Shown here one piece after another: positions 1 through 11,600 of a stretch of 64,000 nt of DNA. A program made the position numbers and the translations under genes. The notes under the pieces are model-generated. The model did no database searches, was not told the DNA's origin, and was given only the letters and a program-made list of their open reading frames with translations. The first letter of the stretch is position 1, and each line of letters opens with the position of its first letter. Source of the stretch: Hibiscus mutabilis. Taxonomy: Eukaryota > Streptophyta > Magnoliopsida > Malvales > Malvaceae. The stretch spans positions 3,410,001-3,474,000 of the forward strand of contig CM033741.1 of assembly GCA_019671005.1 (NCBI GenBank). Reading direction: 5' to 3'.

Positions 1-2
1 TT

Positions 3-122
3 GGTCTGACTGATAATTTCTATGATGAAATTAAAACTTTACAATTGGGGGGTGATGCTGCTGGGCAACCAACAAGCTTCGGTAATGGTAGAAATGGAAT
101 GGGGAAGATCAAAAAGCGCAAG
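3..122 (+). CDS. 3' part of an exon of an unidentified gene (cut by window edge)
   Basis: Frame 3 is open from the window edge and reads GLTDNFYDEIKTLQLGG, then a Gly/Asn-rich stretch, ending in the basic cluster KIKKRK. A GT donor (AAG/GTGTGT) follows at 123-124 in phase 0. Beyond it the frame continues into AT-rich sequence and stops near 197. The composition is more codon-like than the flanking DNA, which supports a real exon. The lysine/arginine end resembles a monopartite nuclear localisation signal. I do not recognise the family and cannot see a following exon, so this could also be the last coding exon read through to the stop at about 197. Confidence 0.4.
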
Positions 123-1523
123 GTGTGTTGTTTGAACATTTCTGTTATCTTCTCATTTACCCTTAATTTCCATACCCTACCACATCTAACTCTAATATGA
201 TTGACCTGAATAGCACATCTTACATTTGCTAAGTATTGCTGGGATTGACCTGAATAGCACCAATTTATAGCATTTGCTGTGCTGCATTGTTTGGCAGTTT
301 TTTTTAAGAAGCAAGATCTTAATCTTATTTGTACCTTTACATTGGTTTACCTACCAAATAGCACTCCCTATGGTTTATTTATTTATTTATTTATTATCTA
401 TTATGTTTATATAATATCTGTGCAGTATTTTTCCTCGGTAAAATTTTTACTCAGAGCTGATATAAGGATAAAGAAACAAAGAAGCTAGTATTTTTATTCG
501 CAAATCTACACAAAATTATATAAAACTATTCGGATATATTGCATTGTTTATACACTATTAATTAGTTCTGAAAATATAAAAACGTAATTTTAGTCCAAAA
601 AAAATTTAAAGCATGTGATTAAAGCTTTCAATTGACATTTTTTTCTTTTAAATTGTGGGTTCAAGACCTAATATGAGCAAAATTTCCTTTCCCTAAGTAG
701 AAATTGTTCAAAAATAAATAAATTTTAAAAAAGTAAAAGATAAAATCGATGGTTTCCATTAAAAAAATTAAATTAATCTTTTCCCTTTGTCGTATTAATA
801 TTTAATCATAAGAAAATATTTTATTTATTGACGGTAGAATGTTTGTTTTTCATAAGCGAGTCTCATTTAAGGGCTTAAAGTTTTAAACTTTATAGTTTTA
901 AAATTACGGTTTAATGTTGAAATTTAAGGTTTAGAGTTTATGAGTTATGCTTTATAATTTTGGAGTTTAGAGTTAGGTTTTAGATTTTATATTGTTGATT
1001 TTTTTGTTTAACCACCGGTATTTGATTTATTGATCGACTAAAATGGATCGGGTTTTGTATGAACCTATTATGGGGATGACCCTCTCAACCCATTTTTCAC
1101 CATTCACAACACTTTCAGGATTTAAACCTCTAACCTTGCTTAATTAACTTAACATTTTAAATAATATTTTTTAACTACACTAACCATGTATCAAATAATA
1201 TTTTTTTATTTTTTTGTATTTATCGACTTGCTCATTTTTTAAAAAGTGCACATGTTTTGGCAATTGCATGTGGCCTGGTTATTGTTTACGTTCATAGTTA
1301 ATAAAACTACAAAAATTAGTATATGTATCCATCAATAATTAGAGTAAAAGTTAAGGATATTAAATTTTGTTAACAACTTTTAGAGTAAGTGGTTAAAGCT
1401 TTCAGTTGACACTTATTTTTTATTTAGATTATAAATTCTAGACCTAATAGGAACAAATTTTTCCTTCTTCTCTCTTTAGATAATATTTATTCAAAAAAAA
1501 TCCCTAATATGACTGCTGAATCA

Positions 1524-1557
<34 letters not shown>

Positions 1558-2560
1558 CGCCGTGATAAAGATTATTCTTTCAACTTGCGTTTAAGAAATT
1601 TTAGCTGAAATCCAACATTTTGGCACCAACTTAGCTGGATGTTCAACGACATTAGTTAATTCTTTTTTTCGAGTGCACATTTGTTCTTTGAATAGTTTTA
1701 AAGGTGATTACAAAATAGTATCTGTTCATACATATTTTTAACCCTTTGATAATACGCATACACCTTGTAGACAAAGCGATTTGAACTCGTGTCTCCTAAG
1801 ATGAACGTCATCCGTTTTTCCTTGAGACACTTGTTGGGTTGGAGTGCACATTTGTTAATCATTAAATTAAAAATATATATAATATAATATTACAGACTAG
1901 ATTTTAGTTAAATTTATTAGGTTGTTATTACAATATATAAAATAATATGAAATTAAGGGATGAAAATCGTCTGTCCCTTAACTATGCCTCTTTTGGTGCC
2001 CCACTTAAAAAAAATATGTTTAGGGCTTAGAGTTTAAAGATAGAGTTTAGAGAATTAAGGGATGGATATGTTTTTTAAGGGTGTAGGGTTTAGGATGAGG
2101 AATTTAGGGGTATGGTTTAAAATTTATTTTTTTAGTGTGGGCATAGAAAGAGGCGTACTTAAGAGGCAAAAAATTTGTTCAAATTTAAATATGTTTAAGC
2201 GTGTAATGTTTTCTGATTTATAAATAAAAAAAGGTTTGGATAGTTTAAATATTGTTTAAAAAAAATACTCATTGCTATAGACGATTAATTAGTCTAGGTT
2301 TGTCAATCAATGCATTAAATTAATTATTTATCTTAAACATGATTAATTAATTAAATATAAAGAAAGCATCAAAGCGTATGTCAATATACTGAACAAAAAT
2401 CGTCTCTTTTTTATCATATAATAATTCCTTTTGGTTATAGGTTTAGCCGTTTCGATTAAATTCAAGTCTTTTACGATAAATATCATCCGTTTTTTTATTG
2501 AGATTATATGTTGAGTTCGATTATATAGTAATATTTAAGATATTACATCCCGTATATTTG
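123..2560. other. AT-rich spacer without a recognisable gene
   Basis: No ORF with codon-like composition is visible. The stretch contains degenerate TTTAGGG/TTTAAGG-like runs near 860-980 and 2020-2120, and a perfect (ATT)n microsatellite at 1525-1556. Short phrases such as 'gtggttaaagctttcagttgacactt' type sequence recur near 610-650 and 1390-1420, indicating old dispersed repeats. Confidence 0.6.
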
Positions 2561-2580
2561 AATTCAAATTGGTGTGGTGC

Positions 2581-3322
2581 AACGGCAACTTTTTTGCGAT
2601 GAATAATTGATAGATTTAAAAAACAAAAAGACAGTGATAGAATTAATGCTTTCGTTTTTTTCTTTTTAAGGAGAGTTAATGCTTTAGTTTAATAGAAGCT
2701 GAAGATCTTGGCGGGGTTCATCTGGGTTGCCTGTTCTAAAACATTGGAACTTGCTTTGGCGGAAAACAAACATATCGAACCACCCCCAGGACGATCCAGG
2801 TGTTTGCCTGTTCTCGTATAGAGGCGGATATTTATTAAAGTAAGTGAATCACGGTCTCTTGAAGTTTAAATTTTTTATATTTAGCTCTTTAAAAAATTTA
2901 ATTTGGTTCATTCAAGATTTTTAAAGATTGTCATTATATTTCAAAATTTTTAAATAATTTTAATTAAATTCCCTCCTAAAATTTTAAAAAATCTTGATAA
3001 GTCTCAGATTTTTGAAAATTTTAGTAAAACCCCTGTTTTTTATGAAAATTTTAAATTAAATATTTTAAAAATCTATCCCTAATCTCGTATATATAACAAC
3101 TTTTTACGATGGATAATTGATAATTATGCTTTAGTTTAATACAAGCTGGAGATCTTGGTGGGTTTCATCTGGGTTGACACTTCTAAAACCTGGGAACTTG
3201 CTTTGTCAGAAAACAAACATTTCAATAAAAAACGATCCACGTGTTTGCCTGAACATATTGTACCATAAAAAATACAATAAGAACATATTTCAGGTTCCCA
3301 GGCGTTTGCCTGTTCTCGTATA
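2581..3322. repeat. Local direct duplication, two diverged units of about 230 bp
   Basis: Unit 1 (2581-2820) and unit 2 (3095-3322) share the same order of blocks: AACTTTTT.CGATG.ATAATTGATA, then TTTAGTTTAATA.AAGCTG.AGATCTTGG, then TTCATCTGGGTTG, GGAACTTGCTTTG, GAAAACAAACAT, CGATCCA.GTGTTTGCCTG and TTCTCGTATA. The spacer between them is unrelated AT-rich DNA. Unit 2 carries an insertion near its 3' end. No coding potential is convincing in either unit. Confidence 0.7.
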
Positions 3323-5315
3323 TATATGTGTGCGCGCTTTAGTTCTTTTTGTGTGCGTGTGGATATGTTCGCCTTTGAACCTGGAACTCATAGTTTCCAT
3401 TTTTTCTCTTTTGCACGGACTCTAAATTCTAACATCCCAATTAGGAAACCTTAAAACTGAAAAGAGGGAAATGCTTTTCCAATTCCCCATGTTTTATTGA
3501 CACGTGGTGGCGCACACAGGTTGGTCAATTTAATGATTCAAATTGCCCCTGAAGCCGCCATCTTTGCCAGGTTTGTCCCTCATACTTTCCCGAAATGACG
3601 AGGATGTCCTTTCAGAAATAATGAAGCGTCGCTCCCCTACGAAGAATAAAGATAGGTATATGGACGTATCAGATACGTGGTATCTCTTTAGATTAAAATA
3701 TTTGTACCTTTGTATTGGATATATAGTATGACTTTAGACTAAAATACTGTATTTTAAAGCGCAAATGACGGCTTTGAGTTTAATTTTGGTGCAAATAATG
3801 GATATGGTTCTATTGGAAGAATACATAAAGCTAACAACCTAGTTTTCATGTACACATGTTATTTATTTGATCATGCCCTAAGAGCTTTGGAAACATTTGG
3901 TGAAAGCTAACTTCCAATTTAAAATTAATGAGAAGAGATAAATATTATAAGAGTCTCTTTATCATTTTTTTCTCTTAGATTTTAGATTATATATTTTTTA
4001 ATTTTTATTAAAAAATAATTTTAATATTCGGGATATCGATATTTTTCTTTAATTTAGCTTTTGGAAAATCCCTTGTAACAATTTTTAAAAATACATATAA
4101 AAGTATCCCATTGCTACAAAATTTATCTATTTTATTCGATTGATATATTCTTCCAATACAGATGTAAAATCTTTCACCAAAAAAAGGGAGAATACAAACA
4201 TATATTTTACAATAAACCTAATCTATATATATTGCTCATACGCTATTTTCATGATAATGGCTGTGATTCGACTTCAACTAAGTTGGAACTGTGCCAATCC
4301 CACTACCATTCTTGTTAGGGGTATTTGTTTTCCTACATAAATTTGTCTTTTTTCTAAAAAGAAATTCTAAGACGGTGGGCTACATATATCAAGCAAGTCA
4401 CTTTAATTGGACAAATGCTTGACAAGTTGCCAAATCAATTATAAATCCGAGCATCCTAATTTTACCTGTTTTGAGACTGCTTTTTGTTTTTTTAGTGGAA
4501 AAACAAGATGCTTGGTCGGAACAAGTTAACTGTTGAGAATCTTGTTCGATGTCACCCCATGAATTGAAAAAATTCATATCTTTTGCTCGTCTGATCTGAA
4601 GCCAATTGCGTTAAATTTAACCAACACTAATAACTTTGTTTTGTCCAACAAGTTCAAGACACTTTCATAATCGCCACTTATTCTCCCACATAAAATTGAC
4701 TATATGTGAACAAATCAGAACCAGAGATCCGCACTTACTAGCTAATACTTAATATTAGCTAAGTCAAACATGTTTTTAAGGCTTTATAGGCTATTGAAAT
4801 ATATTTTTAAGAAAAAAAAACAATATTTGGATTGTAAATGAATTTTTGATAGGTTGAAGCTATATGATCTTCGAATTTTAAAATTAAAATAAATTTAATT
4901 AAACTTTGAGTTCACGATGTTTTAAAAAATATTTATAAATAAAAAATAATTGTGTATAACTGTGTGTAATATTAGTATTGCATAAGCAAAAAAATAGATA
5001 TTGAATTTAATCTTAATGCCAAATTGATACATTAATATATATGCCCAATTTTAAATGTGAACTAAATTTGATTTTCAGAAAAATAATTAGAAAATTTGTT
5101 AATTTTCTCTAATGGGAAATACTGTTCAATTGTCTAATGAAATCTAGGCCCACGCGTCAGTCATCTATACGAGGGACGACTTTTCCGATAGATCAAAGCC
5201 ATTAAACAAATTCTTTGCTACTCTGATTGGTCCACGTGCCCTTAATCCTTTCTATACCACTAGCGGTTTTACACGAAAAACTACAGGTTTTTGCTTTCTC
5301 CCCCAAAACTTTCCT
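3323..5315. other. Spacer and presumed upstream region of the MADS-box gene
   Basis: No supported gene. A GC-richer patch at about 3470-3660 has an open frame containing NDEDVLSEIMKRRSPTKNKD but lacks an in-frame ATG at its beginning and matches nothing I know. From about 5150 the sequence becomes promoter-like, with pyrimidine-rich tracts leading to a TATA motif. Confidence 0.45.
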
Positions 5316-5321
5316 TATATA
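5316..5321 (+). promoter_or_regulatory. Candidate TATA box of the MADS-box gene
   Basis: TATATA lies in a CCTTATATAGATGG context about 310 bp before the ATG at 5632. It is followed by CT-rich sequence (5390-5430) typical of a plant 5' leader. The long leader may contain an intron; this cannot be decided without transcript data. Confidence 0.35.
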
Positions 5322-5631
5322 GATGGTTTTATTTTTCCCACTGACGATAGAAAAATACCAAAACGACGTCTCTGAAGTCTGATTCTACGGTTTGTCTCCT
5401 TTCTCCAGTTTCTCACTCCCTCTCCAAGCAATTTTTATTTTCTTTTGCCTAAATAAAGTAAAAGAAAAAAAAACTCCATTTATTTTTGTCTTTTTTTGTT
5501 AGGTTCAATACCTTTTATTATTTTTCTTACTTTTTTTAATCGAAAATCAAGAGTTGCAATTTTTTTTCCATTTTTTGTTTGAATATCTGGAAAGATTAAC
5601 TGTTTGCGCAGTACTGCGGTGAGCTAAAGCT

Positions 5632-8600
5632 ATGGGGAGAGGGAAAATAGTGATAAGGAGGATCGATAACTCGTCGAGCAGGCAAGTAACTTTCTCGAAA
5701 CGAAGGAACGGATTGTTGAAGAAAGCTAAAGAGCTCGCGATCTTGTGCGATGCTGAAGTTGGAGTAATGATTTTCTCCAGCACCGGAAAGCTTTACGATT
5801 TTGCTAGCTCCAGGTCCTCTTAAGATCTCTTCTGATCTTTGATTTTTTTTTCTTGCTTAATTAATTATTATGCCAGCTATTATATTCATAGATAAGATTT
5901 GTTTGTTTTTTTCGTAAAATAAAGTCGCTATATATATTGATTAAATGTGACAATAAAATGAGAGTTTAATGTTGAAAAATGATGGGGAAATTTAAATGCC
6001 AGAGTTTATAGTTTTGATCTTATAATTATATGATTAAAAAATGCTTGGATTAATTTACTGTGTACGAATTTAGCTATAATTTCCTTTGATTGTTGGTCTT
6101 CAGATTCGATGCTATTAAGACTTTAATTGAATTTGGTTTGGATTTCGTTGAAAGTGAGCATATAAATAACTAGTTTCAGAACTTGAAGTAGAATTACAGA
6201 TTTTAGAGATGGTAATTAATTGTACTGCTTGACTAATAGGATTCGATCAGTTTACTGAACTTTCTAAACACTAAGAAGAATTCTAGCTTTGCTTCATAAA
6301 AAACCTATAGGAACTTAACTCTTTACTTTTTGTTCATAGTTAAAACTGGATTAGGATCCTGATTTGAAATGTTTTTTTAATAAAATCCGTATAGCTTATA
6401 ACTAATCATAATGCGAGGTTGAAAAGCTAAAGCAAAAGAGGGTTGAATGTTAGTACTATGTTGTATAACACTCTTATGCATTGAACTTCTACCAGTTGAA
6501 AACACCACAAATATTTATACTATTTCCCCCAAAAATTTAGACACCATATATAACCATGAAAGCACCTAATTATGAAGTTAGTAGGAAAATAGATAAAAAT
6601 TATAAAATGCTTTGTGTTGTATAACTTGGAAGATTTCTTTGCGAGAATTTATTTAAGTGCAAGGGGGGGGGGGGTTCCAAGCCTTGTGATATATCTTACA
6701 GTGATAAACTGATCATTGTGGATGATATTTAGAATGATATACGTAGCATAAAAAGTTAAGGGATCTGGGTGCGTTTGGTTCTACAAAATATATGTTATTT
6801 CTGTTTTCATTTTTAGAAAATGAAAACAAACGAGTGAAAATTTAAAAATATAAAAAAGGTTTTTACTATTTTCATCAAAAATGTTTTAGAAAAGTGGAAA
6901 ACATGAAAATAAGAGTTTCAATTTTTAACTCTATTTAACCCAAGTTCAAATCCTTACATTTTTAATTTTTTATTTAATTATATTTTATTTCTTATTATAA
7001 TAATTTTTTTCTAATAATTATATTTTAATTTAATTATTTAATGAGTAACTGTTTGTTTATTTTTATTTTGAAAAACTAGCTATCAAACGTATTTACACTA
7101 TTTTCATTCTTGAAAACAAGTTTTCATTTCTATAAACCAAATGCATTTTCTAGTTTTTAGTTTTTGAAAAATTAAAAATGAAAATCATTTTTTGAAAATG
7201 AAATTGGAAAACAAAAATAAAAAATATTTTTTAGAACCAAACGGACCCTAGAATCTTAGGTAAAAAGGGTCAGGGTTGGGATATCTCAACCCTACATCTA
7301 GGTCACTAATTGTCACGAAATGAAAGTGAAGGAAGGAAGAAGCTTAAGAAAGAAAAGCAAAAGAAAAGACCAGTGTGTGTAGTGTTGTACGTAGTGAAAC
7401 TTTGGCATACAATTACCTATAGTGACAATTTCAAATGCCAATGAAGCATTGCTAAATTAAATTTTTTCTTACTTTCTTCATTAAATAGGCTTACGAGTAT
7501 GGCTGTGCATATAATTTAGCTTTCAATTGTAGAGAGGCTGGATACGATAGTTAACTTAGTTTTCAATATGTGTGCACTTAAACCTACTAATTATCTTCTG
7601 TCAAAATTTACATACAATACTTTGAACATGAAAACATACTTTTCTGATATGTAATTATGAAATTAACTTTATTTTGATCCAGACTTTTTTAGGGTTGATC
7701 CAAACTTTCTTAAAAGCAGGTGGATGATATTTTTATTTAGAACTGAATTCAATACTATGGATAAGTTTAGGCTTCCATTTTATTTTCATTGCCAAAGGCA
7801 CTATAATGAGCCCCTAGAAAGAGGTAACACCTTATGAACAAAAATCTTCGATTCCTTTTTGTGTCCTAACACTAAAAAATCAAATCTTAAGCCCTAACTC
7901 TAAATTCTAAATCTCAAAACTCTAAACTTTACACCTTAAAAATACACCCTACCCCTAATTCTCTAAACCCTAACCTTAAGTCCTAACTTTAAACCCTAAT
8001 CATGAACATAGGTGGCAAATGGGTCATTCGGTTCAGTTTCGGTTCGGGTTATTTCGGTTCGGGTCATTTCGGTTATGACTGCATTTGGTTTAAATTTGGT
8101 TCGGGTCTGGTTCGGTTTTAGTACGGGTCTATGGTGATTTCGGTTCGGGTATCGGGTCAGGACGTCGAGTCGGTTGATTTTCGGGTCGGTTACTTTCGGA
8201 TCGGTTGATTTCGGGTCGGGTCAATATCGGGTTAATAGGAGATCGATCGGTTTTAGTCGGGTTTTTAGGTTGAGTTAGGTTTTTCCACCCTATATATGAC
8301 TTTATATAGCATGTATATTTGACTTTTTGGTAAGTTGTACAACAGTTCACATCTCATTTTTATTTATTTATTTTAATATATTTTCTTAATTTCGGGTTGC
8401 CTTCGGTTCGGTTGCTTTCGGTTCGGGTGAAATCGGTTTGGTTCCATTTGGTTCGGTTGAAAATCGGTTCGGTTGAAAATCGGTTCGGGTCAATTTTCGG
8501 TTCAACTGAACTTCGATTCGATTTCGGTTCGGTTCGATTTATTTTGGGTTTCGGATCAAATTCGGGTCATCGTGTTCAGGTTAATTTCGGGTCTCGGTTC

Positions 8601-11600
8601 GGGAAAATCGGTTCGAGTCTCGGGTCAAGTTTGCCAGGTCTAATCATGAACCTTAAACCTAATTCTTTTAATGAAGGGCATAAATAGGGGCACCGAAAAG
8701 AGACTAACCATTTAAACTCAACAACAAATCATTTTAATTGCTAAAGATGTTTCTATAAAAATGAAGGATTTTTATAATAGAAAATTGGAAATCAGTCATG
8801 AATCTTTTAAACAGAAAATAGCACAACATTTGCATAAACTAAGATTATTATGAAAACGTGAAGAGATTCTTAACTATGTTATTTAAATACAATATATTAT
8901 TTGGCCCATAGAAATTTGGCTAAGATTGGCGGGTTTCAAACACATTCACAGTTTGTTCTTTTGTTTATTAAATTTTGTCCTTCTTTATTAATTCTTTCTG
9001 GAAAGAAAAAAAAGAAAATTGCTGGAGATCCCATTTATATGATTTTATTGGATGTGATTAGTGGCTGAAAGGTTAAAGCCAGTGATTTGGTAAGCACACA
9101 GTTTTTAAGTACAAAGTTCTTTATTAAAATCTCTCTTCCTTTCATCACTTTGTACAAAATGAAAATATATGTAGGATTCTAAACAACTTTATCCTCGTGA
9201 TAATTTAAAGTTAACTATTTCAAGTTAGGGCAAAACCTAGAAATATTGTTGGAGTAGTGGTTGACTTAACAAATTTAAATTCGAGATTGTGATCATGTTT
9301 GGTGAACAGAGTTTTGAGTCAAAATTATAAGATTGGAGCAGCTTTAGACAAGTCCAATCCATTAACTTGATTATTTGATAAAGAGTGAATTGTAACAACT
9401 TATTGGAGCGAATTCTCTAAAATTAAATAAGATGCTAGGAGCAATATTTTTATTTAGAGGATTGAAGATAGAAGTTGTAAAGATACTTTTTGTCCTTTGA
9501 AACCAATATTTTTTCTTTTTTATTCTCACAAATTTATATTGCATTTATTAACCTGCATATATTTTTAAGTAGAACATATTCTCATATATAATTTAAATAA
9601 TTATTTTTTTAAAAATATATGAAATTAATACATATATTTCAAATATTATTTTAATTTAACAATTATTCAAATTGTATTAAAAATAATTTCATAAATGAGA
9701 AATTAATATATACGCCATTCCAATATGTTTAGTAATGCTATATTAAAATACATCCATTTTCATAATCTATTACATATTAATAGATATAAAATATTAATAA
9801 GCAATAAACTATTCAAACAAACAAGTGTTCAGTGTAATCATGTTCTTATATGTCATTTTGTTTATTTAAATAAGCAAATAATTATCAACTATCAATTCAT
9901 TTCATCAAATACTTCTATACAGTAAGTTAATACAATCCACTATCATCTATCAGTTAATGCAATTCATTATCAGTTATCAACTAGTTGCCAAGCATGACCA
10001 AAGATTACACAAAAAATACTTGACATAATACAAATATATGAATTTCTAAATATTTGTATAAAACAACTTATTAGTGCATCAAAATTTATATAAAAATAAA
10101 ATATTTTAATTACAATTATAATACAAGAGTAAAATTTTGATACACGAGCTGTGTAAAATTTAAACCCCTATAAAACTCAAATCTTTCTAACCCTAAAAAC
10201 TAAACTCTAAACCTTAAACATTAAATTCTAAAGTCTAAAACTTAAACCCCTAACCTCTAAAAACTAAAAAACTTGTGTAAATTTTATACAATTTTGTATA
10301 TCAAAGTTTTTTCAACGATACAAAAATTAATTTCTAGAGAGAGATAGAGAGATAGAAAACAACAATCATGCATGCAACAATTGGTGTGGTTGTATGGTTC
10401 TTTCCTCCCTTTTATGAGAATTGCTGGAATTAAGGTTCAATCGTTGTTTTCTCAGCAAATAAGTTATTATTAATGGTTAAAAAAATATTAAAATTTATGA
10501 TGTGTCTTATTAAAAATTTCCTTAAATTTAATTGAAAAAAAAAGAATACACAATCGAAGTATAACATATTACCAAACAATATCATCACCTAACCCATAAT
10601 ACCTACCATCACGAACACCAACATCAATAGAATAATATCTACCATCACCTACCCATTGTTTAGATAGTTGATCATGGCAAAACGATGCTCATGCTACATG
10701 GTTTCACTCAATACACCTCGTTAGGACAAGGGTCGCATCCTGTCTCTTAAATGTTTGACAGATAAAGTTCCATTAAACCTAATCGTCGTTTGGATCAAAT
10801 GGGCTACTCTACTGTCTTATAATCGGCCTACAAAACTTGACTCACCATAACTCCTCTTGACCTTCCTCATTATCCGACCTCTATAAATATCCCCTTTCCC
10901 ATCTTTAGTTAGGGTTGGATGCCTTATCCAGATTCTATGAGTGAGTCTAACGTACAATAAGTTTAGAGTGTAATTAAAAAAAACGATAAATTTTGATATT
11001 TATTCAAAAACTTAAAATGTTTAGATTTTTTAATAACATTTTAGGTTGATTTTTTCGTTTTTTTTTTGACAAATATCAAAATTTATTTTATAAGTATCGA
11101 CATTTGTCCAAAAATTTAATATGTTATCAAAAAACTAAGTATCGATACTTACAAAGCAAATATCGAAATTTGTAAAAAAAAAAACACAAAAATTCAACCT
11201 AAAATGTTATAAAAAGGCTAATATTTTAAATTCTTAAATAAGTTTTAAAACTTACCGTCTTTTAGCAGCATTCCAGACTTACCCAAATTCTATCTATATT
11301 TCTCTACATTCCTCTTCTGTGTATAGAAAGGGTAGTAAGTTGGATGTTTTAAATTTTTGAATAATCGAAATTCTTTATCAATATGTTTTTATTCCTAAAT
11401 TATCCGATTACTATTATCTGAATTTAAATTAAATATTATTATTTATTAAATTTTTAATTTTTAAAAAGTAAATTCAAAATTTTAAACCATATGTTGAATA
11501 TCTAAATCCGCACAAGTTAGAATTTGCTAGTAGTTGGATGACCAATGTTCGTATCCCCTTAGAAGAAGACATATTGTTTGTTTGTATTTCGAAGTCATAT

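Noticed and set aside
860..2120. Interstitial telomere arrays
   Set aside because: TTTAGGG-like units are too degenerate and lack a tandem 7-bp register; better seen as AT-rich repeat remnants.
5547..5783. Minus-strand open frame over the MADS exon 1
   Set aside because: It is the reverse complement of the strongly conserved MADS-box coding sequence, with no independent support.
8129..8687. Open frames on both strands rich in R, P, S or G, F, V
   Set aside because: They are products of the TTCGGTTCGGG repeat units; codon content only reflects the repeat.
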